A DNA stretch of 64,000 nucleotides from Typhlomys cinereus. Its lineage: Eukaryota; Chordata; Mammalia; Rodentia; Platacanthomyidae. A program made the position numbers and the translations under genes. The notes below the pieces were generated by a model. The model saw only the letters and a program-made list of their open reading frames with translations, did not search any database and was not told where the DNA came from. Of the stretch, positions 1-10,198 are shown piece after piece. Where the stretch lies: assembly GCA_023101885.1 (NCBI GenBank), contig JALPQD010000088.1, positions 4,499,501 to 4,563,500 of the forward strand. Reading direction: 5' to 3'. Position 1 is the stretch's first letter, and every line of letters starts with the position of its first letter.

Positions 1-475
1 CTCAATTATTTTAGTCACTGCTTTAATAAATTTCTATTAAAAACAACTGGTATGTGACAGGCACATTTGGGGTGCCGTCAACTGTTTTTGAACAAACCAG
101 ACAAAGTCATTGACCTCATGGCTTATATTTGTGTTGAGGAAGTTACAAACAAAGTAGTAAGAAAGTATACAGCAGGTAAATGTTTACAAGGTATGTGAAG
201 GATGATATAGATGAGATGACAGTTTGTATCATGACTGGGTGGCAACTAGTTTTATGAAGGTGTTTGAGGAAGGGCTCAATGACAGAGTAAAGCACAGTTA
301 ACTTGTAGTGAGAATATTCCAGAATATGGCAAGTGCAGAACTACAGAGTTATTGCAAGGTTGGGAGGTGAGGAAATGGCAAAGGAATCAGTAAAAATGCA
401 GTAAGGATAAACAAGTGGTGATGCAATGTATACTGTGACTACAGTGGCAAGTGACTAGAAAGTGTTCACAGCACC
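1..475. other. Flank left of the provirus, nothing recognised
   Basis: AT-rich sequence with no convincing ORF, RNA gene or repeat that I can name. It is the genomic flank into which the provirus inserted. Confidence 0.5.
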
Positions 476-480
476 AATGC

Positions 481-905
481 TGTTGCCAAATCCCCACCAG
501 GCCAGCCGGAGAAAGGAGGGGGAAATTCGGTGGGAGCCTCAGAGCTCGAGGCAAGGGGGCAAGTGGCGCGGAGTCACCATAGACCCCGGGAGTCAGGCAA
601 GGAGCAGGCAGAGGATGAGTTTGCTGCAGACTCATTTTGTTTAAGGAAGCATTTGGGCTTATGTAGAGTCAGGGGTCCAATTAGGTGTGGCTATCTCTCC
701 GCTCCGGGGGACAGCCACCAATCATTTATCTATTTACTAGGTGTCCATTGCAGAGGCAGGTTAGATGGCCACTTCCCATTGGTTGTTCATCCCTCTGCCT
801 GCATGGTTTCTCTGTTGGGACATGTCTGGGGCATGCCCATATGTGTTCAGGCCTGTCCTGAATTCAGGAGCTGGGCTAGAGCCTTCCTGAATTGATAATG
901 CCACA
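481..905 (-). repeat. 3' LTR of the provirus
   Basis: It aligns along its whole length with 14144-14561. On the plus strand it begins TGTTGCC and ends CCACA, so on the element strand it has the standard TG...CA ends. Some 50-55 substitutions and small gaps separate it from the 5' LTR. The TATA-like site of the other LTR (TATATAAG) reads TACATAAG here (658-665), so the promoter is probably weakened. Confidence 0.9.
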
Positions 906-918
906 TTTTCACCCTTTT
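906..918 (-). promoter_or_regulatory. Polypurine tract (plus-strand primer) of the provirus
   Basis: On the element strand the bases just before the 3' LTR are AAAAGGGTGAAAA, an all-purine run except one T. This is the expected position and composition for the second-strand DNA primer. Confidence 0.7.
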
Positions 919-1760
919 ATTTATTTATAAATTTTTTCAGTGGGGACCATGATAGCTGGGGCGACCACGAGCCTCTTCAACTGTGCAGAATATAGGTGAC
1001 TGTGCATGTCTTAGGTTGAACACCACCCTCGTGTGGAGCTTTACCCATCACTACCAGACATGAGACCAACACAAAGGGGAACTCAAGTAGTGGCAGAAAA
1101 AAGGAGGTGTTCATCAGGGCTGGAGTAGGCAAAGGGGCTGTAGCTGGCACAGGTGCAGAAACAATCTAGAACAGCTGGCGAAACATAAATCAGAACCTAA
1201 CAACTGAAAACTATTAAGGCATAGCTTCAATGGAGGACAGCCAGGCTTCCAACGGACCTTTGGTGGCCTTTAGGAATGTCTGAGACCTGAATGGATGCTC
1301 CGAGGACCTGGAAAGCAAGCTTGTGTTATAAAGTCTGAGTCCTTACCACTTGCCATTTGCATCTAAATAGGACAATTAGCATTAAAAGGGCAATTCAAAA
1401 AATTAACCAAGTTACCAAATTTATGGGTGAAAAGAAGGCAAGTATCCTGTCCATAACTATTTGCCAAAGGGCAGCAGTAATAATTTGAACTTTAGTCTCA
1501 TTAATTTTTGATATGTCAAAGGATAGTTTGAAACATTTCAGTTGACATTAATATTGGTGGGCAGGACTAAGTTCATGAGGGAGACCAGTGTTATCTGAAG
1601 CAGAAAATATAGCTGGGAAAGAGGGGAAATCAGGAGCTATAGGAACAAGGGGAGGGAAGGGGACTAGGGCCCAAAGATCATCAGGGTGATTAGAACTGCC
1701 AGGGGAAACAGGAAAGCCACACTCATCCAGGCTGATGCTTGTCTTTTTCAAGTCATTCCT
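919..1760 (-). other. Provirus segment between integrase and polypurine tract, no env recognised
   Basis: About 840 bp lie between the end of integrase and the polypurine tract, far less than a full env (about 1.7-2 kb). A 67-codon minus-strand ORF (1548-1751) is proline-rich and resembles nothing I know. I see no envelope disulfide, fusion peptide or transmembrane pattern. The element was either env-less from the start, as IAP/MusD-type elements are, or lost env by deletion. Confidence 0.6.
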
Positions 1761-2640
1761 GATGATGGGTGCATCAATTGCAGGGCAGACAAGACAGGAG
1801 GGTACCCAAATAAAGTTTGAGGCAGGATCTGGAAGAACACAAGCATAGCCTCAGCCCTGTGTTAATAGAAGGTAGGGTCCCTTCCATGTACTCATTAGGG
1901 CATCCTTCCAATGGATAAGATGCAAGGGTGTCATAGTGGGTTGAAATTTCCAATGTTTGTAAGTGGGAGATGAACCATGGTTATCAAAAGTGAGGAAATT
2001 AAGGATGAAGAGGACCTCAGTGAACCACAGGTGAGGGTCCGGGGAAGGGGTGCTAGTCCTTTGTAAACAGTCCTTTAAGGTCCTGTTCATATATTCAGTT
2101 ATGCCTTGTCCTTGAGGGTTATAAGGGATGCTAGTAACATGATGCTAGTAACATGTTTTATATTCCAAGACAACAGAAAGGAGTGAAATTGAGCAGATGT
2201 GTAAGCAAGGCTTTTGTCTGTTTTTATGGTCCAAGGCACTCCCATAACCAGCATAGATATTTTTATAGTCTTGATGGCATGGCTAGCCTTTTCTCCTGTC
2301 AAAACAGTGGCATAAATAAATTTGGAATATGTATCTGTGATGATGTGTATATATTTGAGTATTGCAAATGAAGGAAAGTGGGTCACGTCCATCTGCCATG
2401 AAGAATTAGGTGAAAGTCCCCCTAGGGTTAACTCCCTGAGGTTGTAAGGGACCCAGAGGTGCAAAAGGGGTACAAGCAGCACAGGTTCTGCACAAGTGTT
2501 TGCACTGAGTAAGTTAGTTCAGGATATAGTTTGTGGAGGTTGGAAGGAGACATGTGAAATTTTTGGTGGAGGACCCTACTTGTTCCAATAATGGGACAGA
2601 GGCCACCATGATAAGTTTGTCTACCTCATCATTGCCTTGC
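1760..2640 (-). pseudogene. pol (IN): Retroviral integrase relic
   Basis: Integrase joins viral DNA to the host chromosome. The core shows WQMDVTH (first catalytic Asp, codon 2387-2389), IKTD (second Asp, 2216-2218) and a Glu (2094-2096) in GITEYMNRT. Downstream are a WKGPY motif and an IWVPS stretch typical of the C-terminal DNA-binding domain (about 1780-1890). A Cys-rich stretch (CRTCAAC) upstream marks the end of the zinc-binding N-terminal domain. A 14-bp tandem duplication (2127-2140 and 2141-2154) breaks the frame between the second Asp and the Glu. Without it the spacing is exactly 35 residues, the canonical D,D(35)E. Other stops are also present. Confidence 0.85.
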
Positions 2641-3151
2641 GCTATGAACCCTGGTAATCTTGAATGAGATCTTATGTGCTTAATAAATAAGAGATGTTGT
2701 CTACTTTAAGAACATTTTAAGTGTCTGTAAGGCAATATCAAGAGGGGATGATGAACCCCTAAAACTGGAGAAAGAAATAACCTTAGTAGACTGTACCTCA
2801 TACAGACTGTCAGAAAAAATGTTAATGGTCCCAGTCTGGGTTTCCTCCAAGGTTTTGATAATGGCATACATTTCACCAATTTGGACGATCACTTATTGGA
2901 CCATAAAAAATTTTGTCCTGTGTTTTGGGGCTTTGATTATCACCCCTATTTGGGTGTTGGCATCAGTAAAGGCACATGGAGCATCAGAGATGGGTGAGGA
3001 AGAAGGGAAGGCATAAGAATGTGACTGTATCATGAGGTATTGTTAGGTCTGAAGGAACTTATCAGGAGGAAGGTGATAATTTAAGTCGCCTATAAAGCCT
3101 GCAAGTATAGCTTGAAAAAGGAAATTATCTATCATTAAAAATTGAATTTCT
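2641..3151 (-). pseudogene. pol (RNase H): Retroviral RNase H relic
   Basis: RNase H removes the RNA strand during reverse transcription. On the minus strand I see FTDANTQIGV (first Asp, codon 2962-2964), GEMYAIIKTLE (Glu, 2872-2874) and FSDSLYEV (Asp, 2809-2811), the usual D-E-D metal-binding order. A TAA stop lies between the first Asp and the Glu. The upstream part joins the reverse transcriptase but is separated from it by the L1 and SINE inserted at 3152-10183. A sequence like SHSRLPGFIAQGNDEVD (about 2620-2670) marks the RNase H to integrase transition. Confidence 0.8.
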
Positions 3152-4007
3152 GGCCCACCCTGGAGCTGCCCAGCCAGGCAGCACCTGTGCGGCCGCCGGC
3201 ATTGCCTCCAGGGCCCCGCCCCCTTCACACTGACCCCCTGCCAACCTCCCAGGTGAATGAGCGAGCGAGAGAGCCCCTCTCAGCCCAGCCCAGCCACCCA
3301 CTCTGGAGCCGCCCGACAAGCAGCACCCACGCGGCCACCAGCGTAGCCCCTGGGGCCCCGCCTGGGACCCCGGCCCCTTGCGCCCTCCCGCCCCCGTGCA
3401 CCTCCGCCACCCCCCAGGTCTCAGGTGAAGAATTCTGCCATCATCATCAGACCCTGTGCCTCTCTGGCCCACCGGGAACCTACACACGTGGTCCACGGAA
3501 AACACACTGCTACTCACAATTCAATAGAGTCCAAAGCAAACTCAAGCAAAACTCTAAGGAACAAAGGGAACACAGGCCATACATCTGGACTTCACTACAA
3601 CCATTGTATCACATGCGAGACTCTTCACATCCAGCCCAAAGATAAGTAAACCTTTTTTTTTTCTTTTCTCTCACCTTACTGATCCTTTCTAGTATCACTG
3701 CTGTAGGTCAACTTCCTCATACAGCCACCCCAAAAACATACAACTCCAGGGAGTACACCACTCACAGTCACATTTCACCAAGACACTAAATCGTAAAAGT
3801 GCACTACCAGACTAATATTCACCCCCTGGTTACTTAATTGACGTACTAACAGCCTAGTACCCTCATCTAGGATATAACAATAACAATACACAAACATACC
3901 CAATAGAAGGCAAGCACTAGTAATAACTGGCAGGTGTAACAATACCAACTACATCCGTTCAGTGAAAAACACACAGAAACTGAAAGGTCCTAAAAAACAA
4001 AACAACA
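3152..4007 (+). promoter_or_regulatory. L1 5' UTR / internal promoter region
   Basis: The first 270 bp are strikingly GC- and CpG-rich compared with the rest of the window. They include a partly repeated motif (CAGGCAGCACC... and AAGCAGCACCCACGCGGCC...), which suggests promoter monomers or a diverged tandem unit. The rest is A-rich leader leading to the ORF1 ATG at 4008. L1 5' UTRs carry an internal RNA polymerase II promoter; activity here is only inferred. The long ORFs read through it on both strands are composition artefacts. Confidence 0.65.
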
Positions 4008-4960
4008 ATGCCCAAGTCAAAGTGCAGATCCATGAGAAACAAAACCCAAAAAGACCAATCTCGCACCGGAAGAATTAATCCCATGACGATGGATTCAGAC
4101 CAGAACAAATCCACAGAAAATAGCCATGAAAGCCAGACCCAACATAACGACTTTCAGAGTATGATTATTACCATGATTAATACTATGAAAGAGGAAATCC
4201 GAGAAGAGTTAAACAACCGTGTCAACCACTTTGAACAGGAACACAACAGGCACTTGGAGGAGTTGAGAAAAACAGTTCAAGAAACAAAAATAGGTATAGA
4301 GCAGTTAAAACAGTCTCAGGCAGAGTTTAAAATTGAACTAAAAGACAAGTTATCCTCAACCCAAAACTCAGAGAGTCTTATCAGCAGAACTAACGAAGCA
4401 GAAAATAGAATTTCAGATCTTGAAGACAAAGTGGGAGAATTAACCACCTCAATGGAAGAGATTGTTAAAGCCAAAAAGATACTGTAGAGTAACATTCAAG
4501 AGATAGAGGCCTATCCAAATACAAGAGGCATTTCTCACTCCAAACAGATATGACCAAAATAGAAAATTGCCATGGCAAATAATAGTCAAAACACTCCACA
4601 TTCAAGACAAAGAAAAGGTGCTGAGAGCTTCAAGAGAAAAAAAGCAAGTCATTTTTAAAGGTAAACCTACTAGAATAACAAATGACTACTCAATGGAAAC
4701 AGTAAAAGCAAGAAGAGCTTGGAGAGACAGTACTTCAAGTATTAAATGAGCAAAAATGCCAACCCAGACTGATATACCCAGCAAAACTATCTGTCATAAT
4801 TCAGGAAGAAAGAAAAGTTTTCCAGCACAAAGACAACTGGAAGGGATACATGTCTACCAAACCAGGCCTTCAAAAAATGCTAGAAATGATACTCAAGCTT
4901 GAAGAAAAGAACAAGCAGTATCCAGGAGGACAGAAGGGAAGTATAATACCACCAAAACAT
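4008..4960 (+). pseudogene. L1 ORF1: L1 ORF1 (RNA-binding protein) relic
   Basis: ORF1p is the trimeric nucleic-acid chaperone of the L1 ribonucleoprotein. The first 159 codons are open (4008-4487): a basic, Ser/Thr-rich start followed by a long coiled coil rich in Glu, Lys, Gln and Leu (about residues 50-155), ending at a TAG. Beyond about 4565 another frame encodes C-terminal-domain-like sequence (REKKQVIFKGKPTRITNDYS), then QPRLIYPAK-like sequence after a further shift. Only about 70 bp separate the coiled coil from this part, so the central RRM domain seems to be missing. Confidence 0.85.
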
Positions 4961-5003
4961 AAATATCAAACGACATGCTTACAAAGTCTACTAAACATAA
5001 AAA

Positions 5004-8000
5004 ATGTCCAGAATTAAAAATAATTTCTCCATTATAACATTAAATGTCAATGGTATTAACTTACCGATTAAGAGACACACATTACAAACTTGGATTAAAA
5101 ATCACAACCCAACAATCTGCTGCCTTCAGGAAACTCATCTCACCACAAAAGAGGCACATCCTAAAAATGAAAGGCTGGTCCAAAATCTTGCAAGCCAATG
5201 GAACCAGGAAACAGGCAGGGGTAGCAATTATGCTTTCAGAAAAAGAGGACTTCAAACCAAAGAAAATCATAAGAGACACAGATGGATACTACATTTTAGT
5301 CACAGGTACAATTCACCAGGAAGACTTCACAATATTGAACATCTATGCACCCAATACGGGCCCCTCCACATTCATTAAGAAAACCCTACAGCGTCTCAAG
5401 CCAGAAATCAACCCCCAAACAATAATTCTCGGGGACTTCAACACCGCCCTCTCTACATGGGATAGATCAACAGGTCAAAAGTTTAACAGAGACACTTTGG
5501 AACTTAATCAAACCCTGAAAGAAATGGACCTTACAGATCTCTATCGAACTTTTCACCCACGTACCAAAGAATACACATTTTTCTCAGCAGCACACGGAAC
5601 TTTCTCCAAAATAGATCACATATTGGGCCACAAAACGAATCTACACATATACAAAAAAGTTGAAATTCTAACCTGTGCCCTATCAGACCACCACGGCCTA
5701 AAGCTGGACATCCACAACACATGAAACAAGAGAAGATACACTAACTCCTGGAAACTTAACAATATGATGCTGAATGAGAACTGGATTCAGGAAGAAATTA
5801 AAAAGGAAATTCAAGAGTTCCTGAAAGTGAATGATAATGAAAATACAACTTACCAAAATCTCTGGGACACAATGAAAGCTGTTCTAAGAGGTAAGTTCAT
5901 AGCTCTTAATGCCTACATCAAAAAAATGGAAACATCAGAAATAAACAACTTAATGATGCAGCTTAAGGCTTTAGAGAAACTTGAGCAATCTGATCCCAAA
6001 TGTAGTAGAAGAGAGGGGATTAGCAAAATAAGGGGAGAAACATCTGAAAACGAGACTAAGAAAACAATAGGAAAAATCAACCAGTCAAAAAGCTGTTTCT
6101 TTGAAAAAATCAATGAGATTGATACACCCCTAGCTAAATTAACCAAAAGCAAGAGAGAGAAAACCCAAATTAACAAAATTAGAAATGAACATGGAGTTAT
6201 CATTACGGATACCCAAGAAATCCAGAGAATTATAACATCATATTTCAAAAACTTGTATTCTGTGAAGTTTGACAACACAAAAGAGATGGATGCATTTCTA
6301 AGTAAACACAACCTACCTAAATTGAATCAGGAAGTTGTGAATTATTTAAATAGTCCTATAACATATAAGGAAATTGAAGATGTAATCTCAAATCTTCCCA
6401 CCAAAAAATGTCCTGGACCAGATAGATTCAGCACAGAATTCTACCAGACATTTAAGGAGTTAATGACACCAATACTCCTTAAACTGTTCCATCAAATAGC
6501 AAAGTAAGGAACACTACCAAATTCCTTTTATGAAGCTAATATTGTCTTAATCCCAAAACCTAATAAAGATTCACTTAAAAAAAGAAAACTATAGGCCGAT
6601 CTCTCTGATGAACACAGACACAAAGATTTTCAACAAAGTCTTAGCAAATCAGATTCAAAAACATATCAAAAAGATCATTCACAGGGACCAAGTAGGCTTC
6701 ATCCCCGGCACACAAGGTTGGATCAACATACGCAAATCAATAAATGTAATTCATCATGTCAACCAGTCCAAAGTCCAAGACCACATGATACTCTTGATAG
6801 ATGCAGGAAAAGCCTTTGACAAGATCCAACAGCCTTTTATGATCAAAACGCTAGAGACAGTAGGAATGGAAGGAACCTTTATCAATATAATAAAAGCTGT
6901 ATACAACAAGCCCACAGCAAGGATTATGCTTAATGGGGAACAACTGGAAGCAATCCCACTTCGATCAGGAACTAGACAAGGCTGTCCACTCTCACCACTT
7001 CTATTCAATATTGTACTTGAAGTCTTAGCCGAAGCCATAAGACAAGAAAAGGATATAAGAGGGATTCAAATTGGCAAGGAAGGAGTCAAGCTATCACTAT
7101 TTGCAGATGACATGATCTTATACCTGAGGGAACCCAAAAACTCCACCAGGAAGCTCCTGGAACTAATTGAGAAGTTCGGCAGGGTGGCAGGATACAAAAT
7201 AAATGTGCAAAAATCAGAGGCCTTCCTATATGCCCAGAATAAAAGAAGTGCAAAAGCCTTGAGAGAAACAATCCCATTTACTATAGCCCCTAAAAAAATG
7301 AAATACCTTGGTATAAACCTAACCAAGGAGGTAAAAGACCTTTACAATGAAAACTTTAAAACCCTAAAGAAAGAAATTGCAGAAGACACCAGAAGGTGGA
7401 AAGACCTCCCATGTTTCTGGATTGGCAGAATCAACATTTTAAAATGACCATCCTACCAAAGGCAATATACAGATTCAATGCTATACCAATTAAAATCCCA
7501 AAGCAATTCTTTAAAGAAGTTGACCAATTAATCTCAAAATTCATATGGAGGCACAAAAGACCTAGGATAGCAAAGACAATCCTGAGTAACTAAAACACTG
7601 CTGGAGGTATCACCATACCGAACCTTAGCCTTGTCTAGTTCCTGATCGAAGTGGGATTGCTTCCAGGTCTCTACTATAAATCCATAGTTATAAAAACAGC
7701 TTGGTAATGGCTCCAAAATAGACACACAGATCAATGGATAAGGATTGAAGACCCAGATATAAGCCCACAAAAATAGAGCCATTTGATCTTTGACAAAGGG
7801 GCCCAAAGAATCCAATGGAAAAAGAACAGCATCTTCAACAAATGGTGCTGGCAAAACTGGATATCCACATGCAGAAGATTCAAGCTGGATCCGTACTTGT
7901 CACCATGTACAAGACTTAATTCCAAATGGATCAAGGACCTTGATATTAGTCCAGAGACTATATAAACCATATTTGAAAGGATAGGGAACTCCCTCCAGCT

Positions 8001-8889
8001 GATTGGGCTAGGCCAACACTTCCTAAACAGACATCCAATGGCACAGTCACTGCTATCAACTCTCAACAGTTGGGATCTTGTGAAATTAAAGAGCTTCTGT
8101 TCAGATAAAGAGATTGTAACATGAGCTCAAAGGCAACCCACAGAATGGGAGAAAATCTTCACTAACCACGTATCTGATAGAGCTCTACTGTCCAGAGTGC
8201 ACAAAGAACTTAGAAAACTAAACTCCAAGGAAACCAATGGCCCAATTAAAAAATGGGCCCTGGATCTTAAAAGAAATTTTACCAGGGATGACATTAAAAT
8301 GTCTAACAAATATCTTAAAAAATGCTCCACTTCCTTAGCCATCAGGGAAATGCAAATCAAAACTTCCCTGAAATGTCATCTCACCCCGGTCACGATGGCA
8401 AAAATCCACAATACAAACAAGAAATGCTGGAGAGGATGTGGAGAGAGGGGAACTCTCCTACATTGCTGGTGGGAATGCAGGCTCATACAGCCACTCTGGC
8501 GAGCCGTCTGGAGATTCTTAAAGAAATTAAAGATTGAAATGCCATCTGACCCTGCTATCCCACTTTTGGGAATAACCCCCCATGCAGCAGGGGTTCACCT
8601 CAATAGCACAAGCACGACCATGTTCATAGCAGCACTGTTTACAATAGCAAAGTCATGGAATCAACCCAAATGTCCAACAGTTGACGAGTGGATAAGGAAA
8701 CGATGGTACATCTATACAATGGAGTACTACTCAGCCATCAAAAATGATGAATTACTGGAATTTGCTGGGAAATGGATGTCATTAGAAACAATTATATTAA
8801 GTGAAGTATCCCAAACCCAGAAAATTAAGCTGCCGTATGTACTCCCTAATAGCTGGCTCCTAGTACCAAACTCACCCAGCCCACATTAA
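5004..8889 (+). pseudogene. L1 ORF2: L1 ORF2 (endonuclease / reverse transcriptase) relic
   Basis: ORF2p nicks the target and copies L1 RNA. The endonuclease domain occupies about 5004-5724 (ITLNVNGIN, LQETHL, ILGDFNTAL, SDHHG), with a frameshift near 5150 and an in-frame TGA at 5722. The RT domain spans about 6390-7450, with the FADDMILYL catalytic box at 7100-7126 and GFIPG near 6690. There is a stop at 6505 and a one-base shift in an A-run near 6580. The C-terminal Cys motif, CX3CX7HX4C, is intact at 8425-8478. Further shifts occur near 7440 and between 7590 and 8190. The order and length match a full L1 ORF2 of about 1280 codons. Confidence 0.92.
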
Positions 8890-9888
8890 GACACTCAACG
8901 GTTAACCTATGTAATACAGTAATTGCAAGGATTATGAACAGAGGGATGGGGTTGGAGGGCCACACCAGACACAAGGAGAGAGGGGAGCATGTTACAGCAG
9001 AGAAAATAGGCCTCCATCAAGGAATGCAAGTAAGTAATGTTACACTTGGTTAAGTTCACAGACGTTCGTTCCTGATCATGTACAACTGAGGGGGTATGAT
9101 CTCACCAGAAGGGGAGGGCATATAGTCTGGCAGATAAAAAGTAATCATTTTGCAAATGGGTCATTGCCCCTCCCTCACTGAGGTTTACTACTTTTATTAC
9201 ATCTACCCTTGATTGTGCTATTATAACAAGACTCCAGTTTAACAGCTTTCTGTCTCTGGCCAAGGGGTGATATACAGTGCCCATCAGGACGGAGTGAAGG
9301 GCATTGCAGGAGCAGCAAAACTGCAAAAGAAAATCAACAAACCACAATCCAGAACTTCAGAGACTCTATATCAACCACCTAGAACTAGGCCAGTCCTAAT
9401 CTCTCCCCATCTGAAGCTCAGGGACATTTGCGGAAGAGGGGGGCGGTAAGAGTGTAAGAGCAAAAGGATGAGAGGAGCAATGATTTGCAAGATTCTCCAC
9501 ACTGGTTAGCGAGGAAGCAAACATAATAGGACTTTGCATGCCCTGCGCAATGTCCAACACATTGTTGACCTCACAAAGTCTAGCATCAGCTAAAGGCACC
9601 AAGATCCTTGGAGACAAGGGATTGACAGCCACAGTAGTATTCCTATGCTTAAGCGGAACACGAGAAAGGGTTCAGGGAAATGCCACTGGATTCTTGTACG
9701 TCATCGTAGAGGAGGACCCAGAGGAGGGTTAGGCATACACAATAAAGGACTCTCTGGGATTTGGGGGGTAGCCACTGGGGATGGGGAGGGAGGGGAGGGG
9801 GAGCAGGAGGTTTGGGGGGAGGAGGAGGGAGGGAGGGAACTGGTCTACCTATTAAGTTTGTATGAGCGGAAATAATAAAAAATGTATT
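8890..9888 (+). other. L1 3' UTR with G-rich tract and A-rich tail
   Basis: About 1 kb of non-coding sequence follows ORF2. From about 9765 to 9840 it is almost pure G/A with several runs of three or more G, the polypurine tract found in mammalian L1 3' UTRs. After it comes a short conserved end (AAGTTTGTATGAGCGG, then AATAATAAAAAATG) shared by several truncated copies in this window. Confidence 0.85.
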
Positions 9889-9903
9889 AAAAATTGAATT
9901 TCT

Positions 9904-10183
9904 GGGGCTGGAGAGGTGGCTCAGGGATTAAGCCTCTGCTTTGCAGGCGGAAGGTCCTGAGTTTGGATCCTAGACCCCACATATAGATGCCCGGCAGAAG
10001 CAGGGGCGGCCTGTGTTTCTGGTCCTGGTAGGGTGGAGCCTGTGAATCCTATGACAGAGTAAACAAGGAGGAAGTGGAGGCGTCCATGGTGGTTCCTGAA
10101 TTCATCCGTGGTTCTGCACACACATACACATATACATGCACAGCACACACATACACACACACAATTGAATAAAAAAAAATTTT
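9904..10183 (+). mobile_element. SINE of the window's young B2-superfamily type
   Basis: The 5' part is tRNA-like with a pol III A box (TGGCTCAGGGA) and a B-box-like GAGTTTGGATCC. The body (CAGAAGCAGGGGCGGCCTG..., CCTGGTAGGGTGGAGCCTG...) is unfamiliar from mouse B2. It ends in a CA-rich tract and ATTGAATAAAA. It is flanked by the same 15-bp target sequence as the neighbouring L1 (9889-9903 and 10184-10198). Related copies are at 43.3, 43.5, 57.6 and 59.9 kb. Confidence 0.85.
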
Positions 10184-10198
10184 AAAAATTGAATTTCT

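Larger units (their letters stand above)
3152..9888 (+). mobile_element. Near-full-length L1 (LINE-1), inactive
   Basis: A complete L1 in order: GC-rich 5' region, ORF1, ORF2, 3' UTR with a purine-rich tract, A-rich tail. It lies in the provirus pol gene in the opposite orientation. It is flanked by a 15-bp target duplication (AAAAATTGAATTTCT at 3137-3151 and 9889-9903), showing target-primed insertion. Its length (about 6.7 kb) is that of an untruncated rodent L1. Multiple stops and frameshifts in both ORFs show that it can no longer move. Short L1 3' ends elsewhere in the window (11.5, 43.2, 45.8 kb) have nearly the same tail and probably belong to the same subfamily. Confidence 0.93.

Noticed and set aside
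530..895. 121-codon plus-strand ORF in the left LTR
   Set aside because: It is antisense to the provirus and lies wholly inside the LTR; the matching LTR at 14144-14561 does not keep it open.
1548..1751. 67-codon ORF as an env remnant
   Set aside because: No signal peptide, cysteine pattern or transmembrane segment; too short to assign.
3142..3645. 167-codon ORF and opposing 130-codon ORF at 3.1-3.6 kb
   Set aside because: They fall in the CpG-rich L1 5' UTR. Pro/Arg/Gly-rich composition and openness on both strands are effects of GC content.
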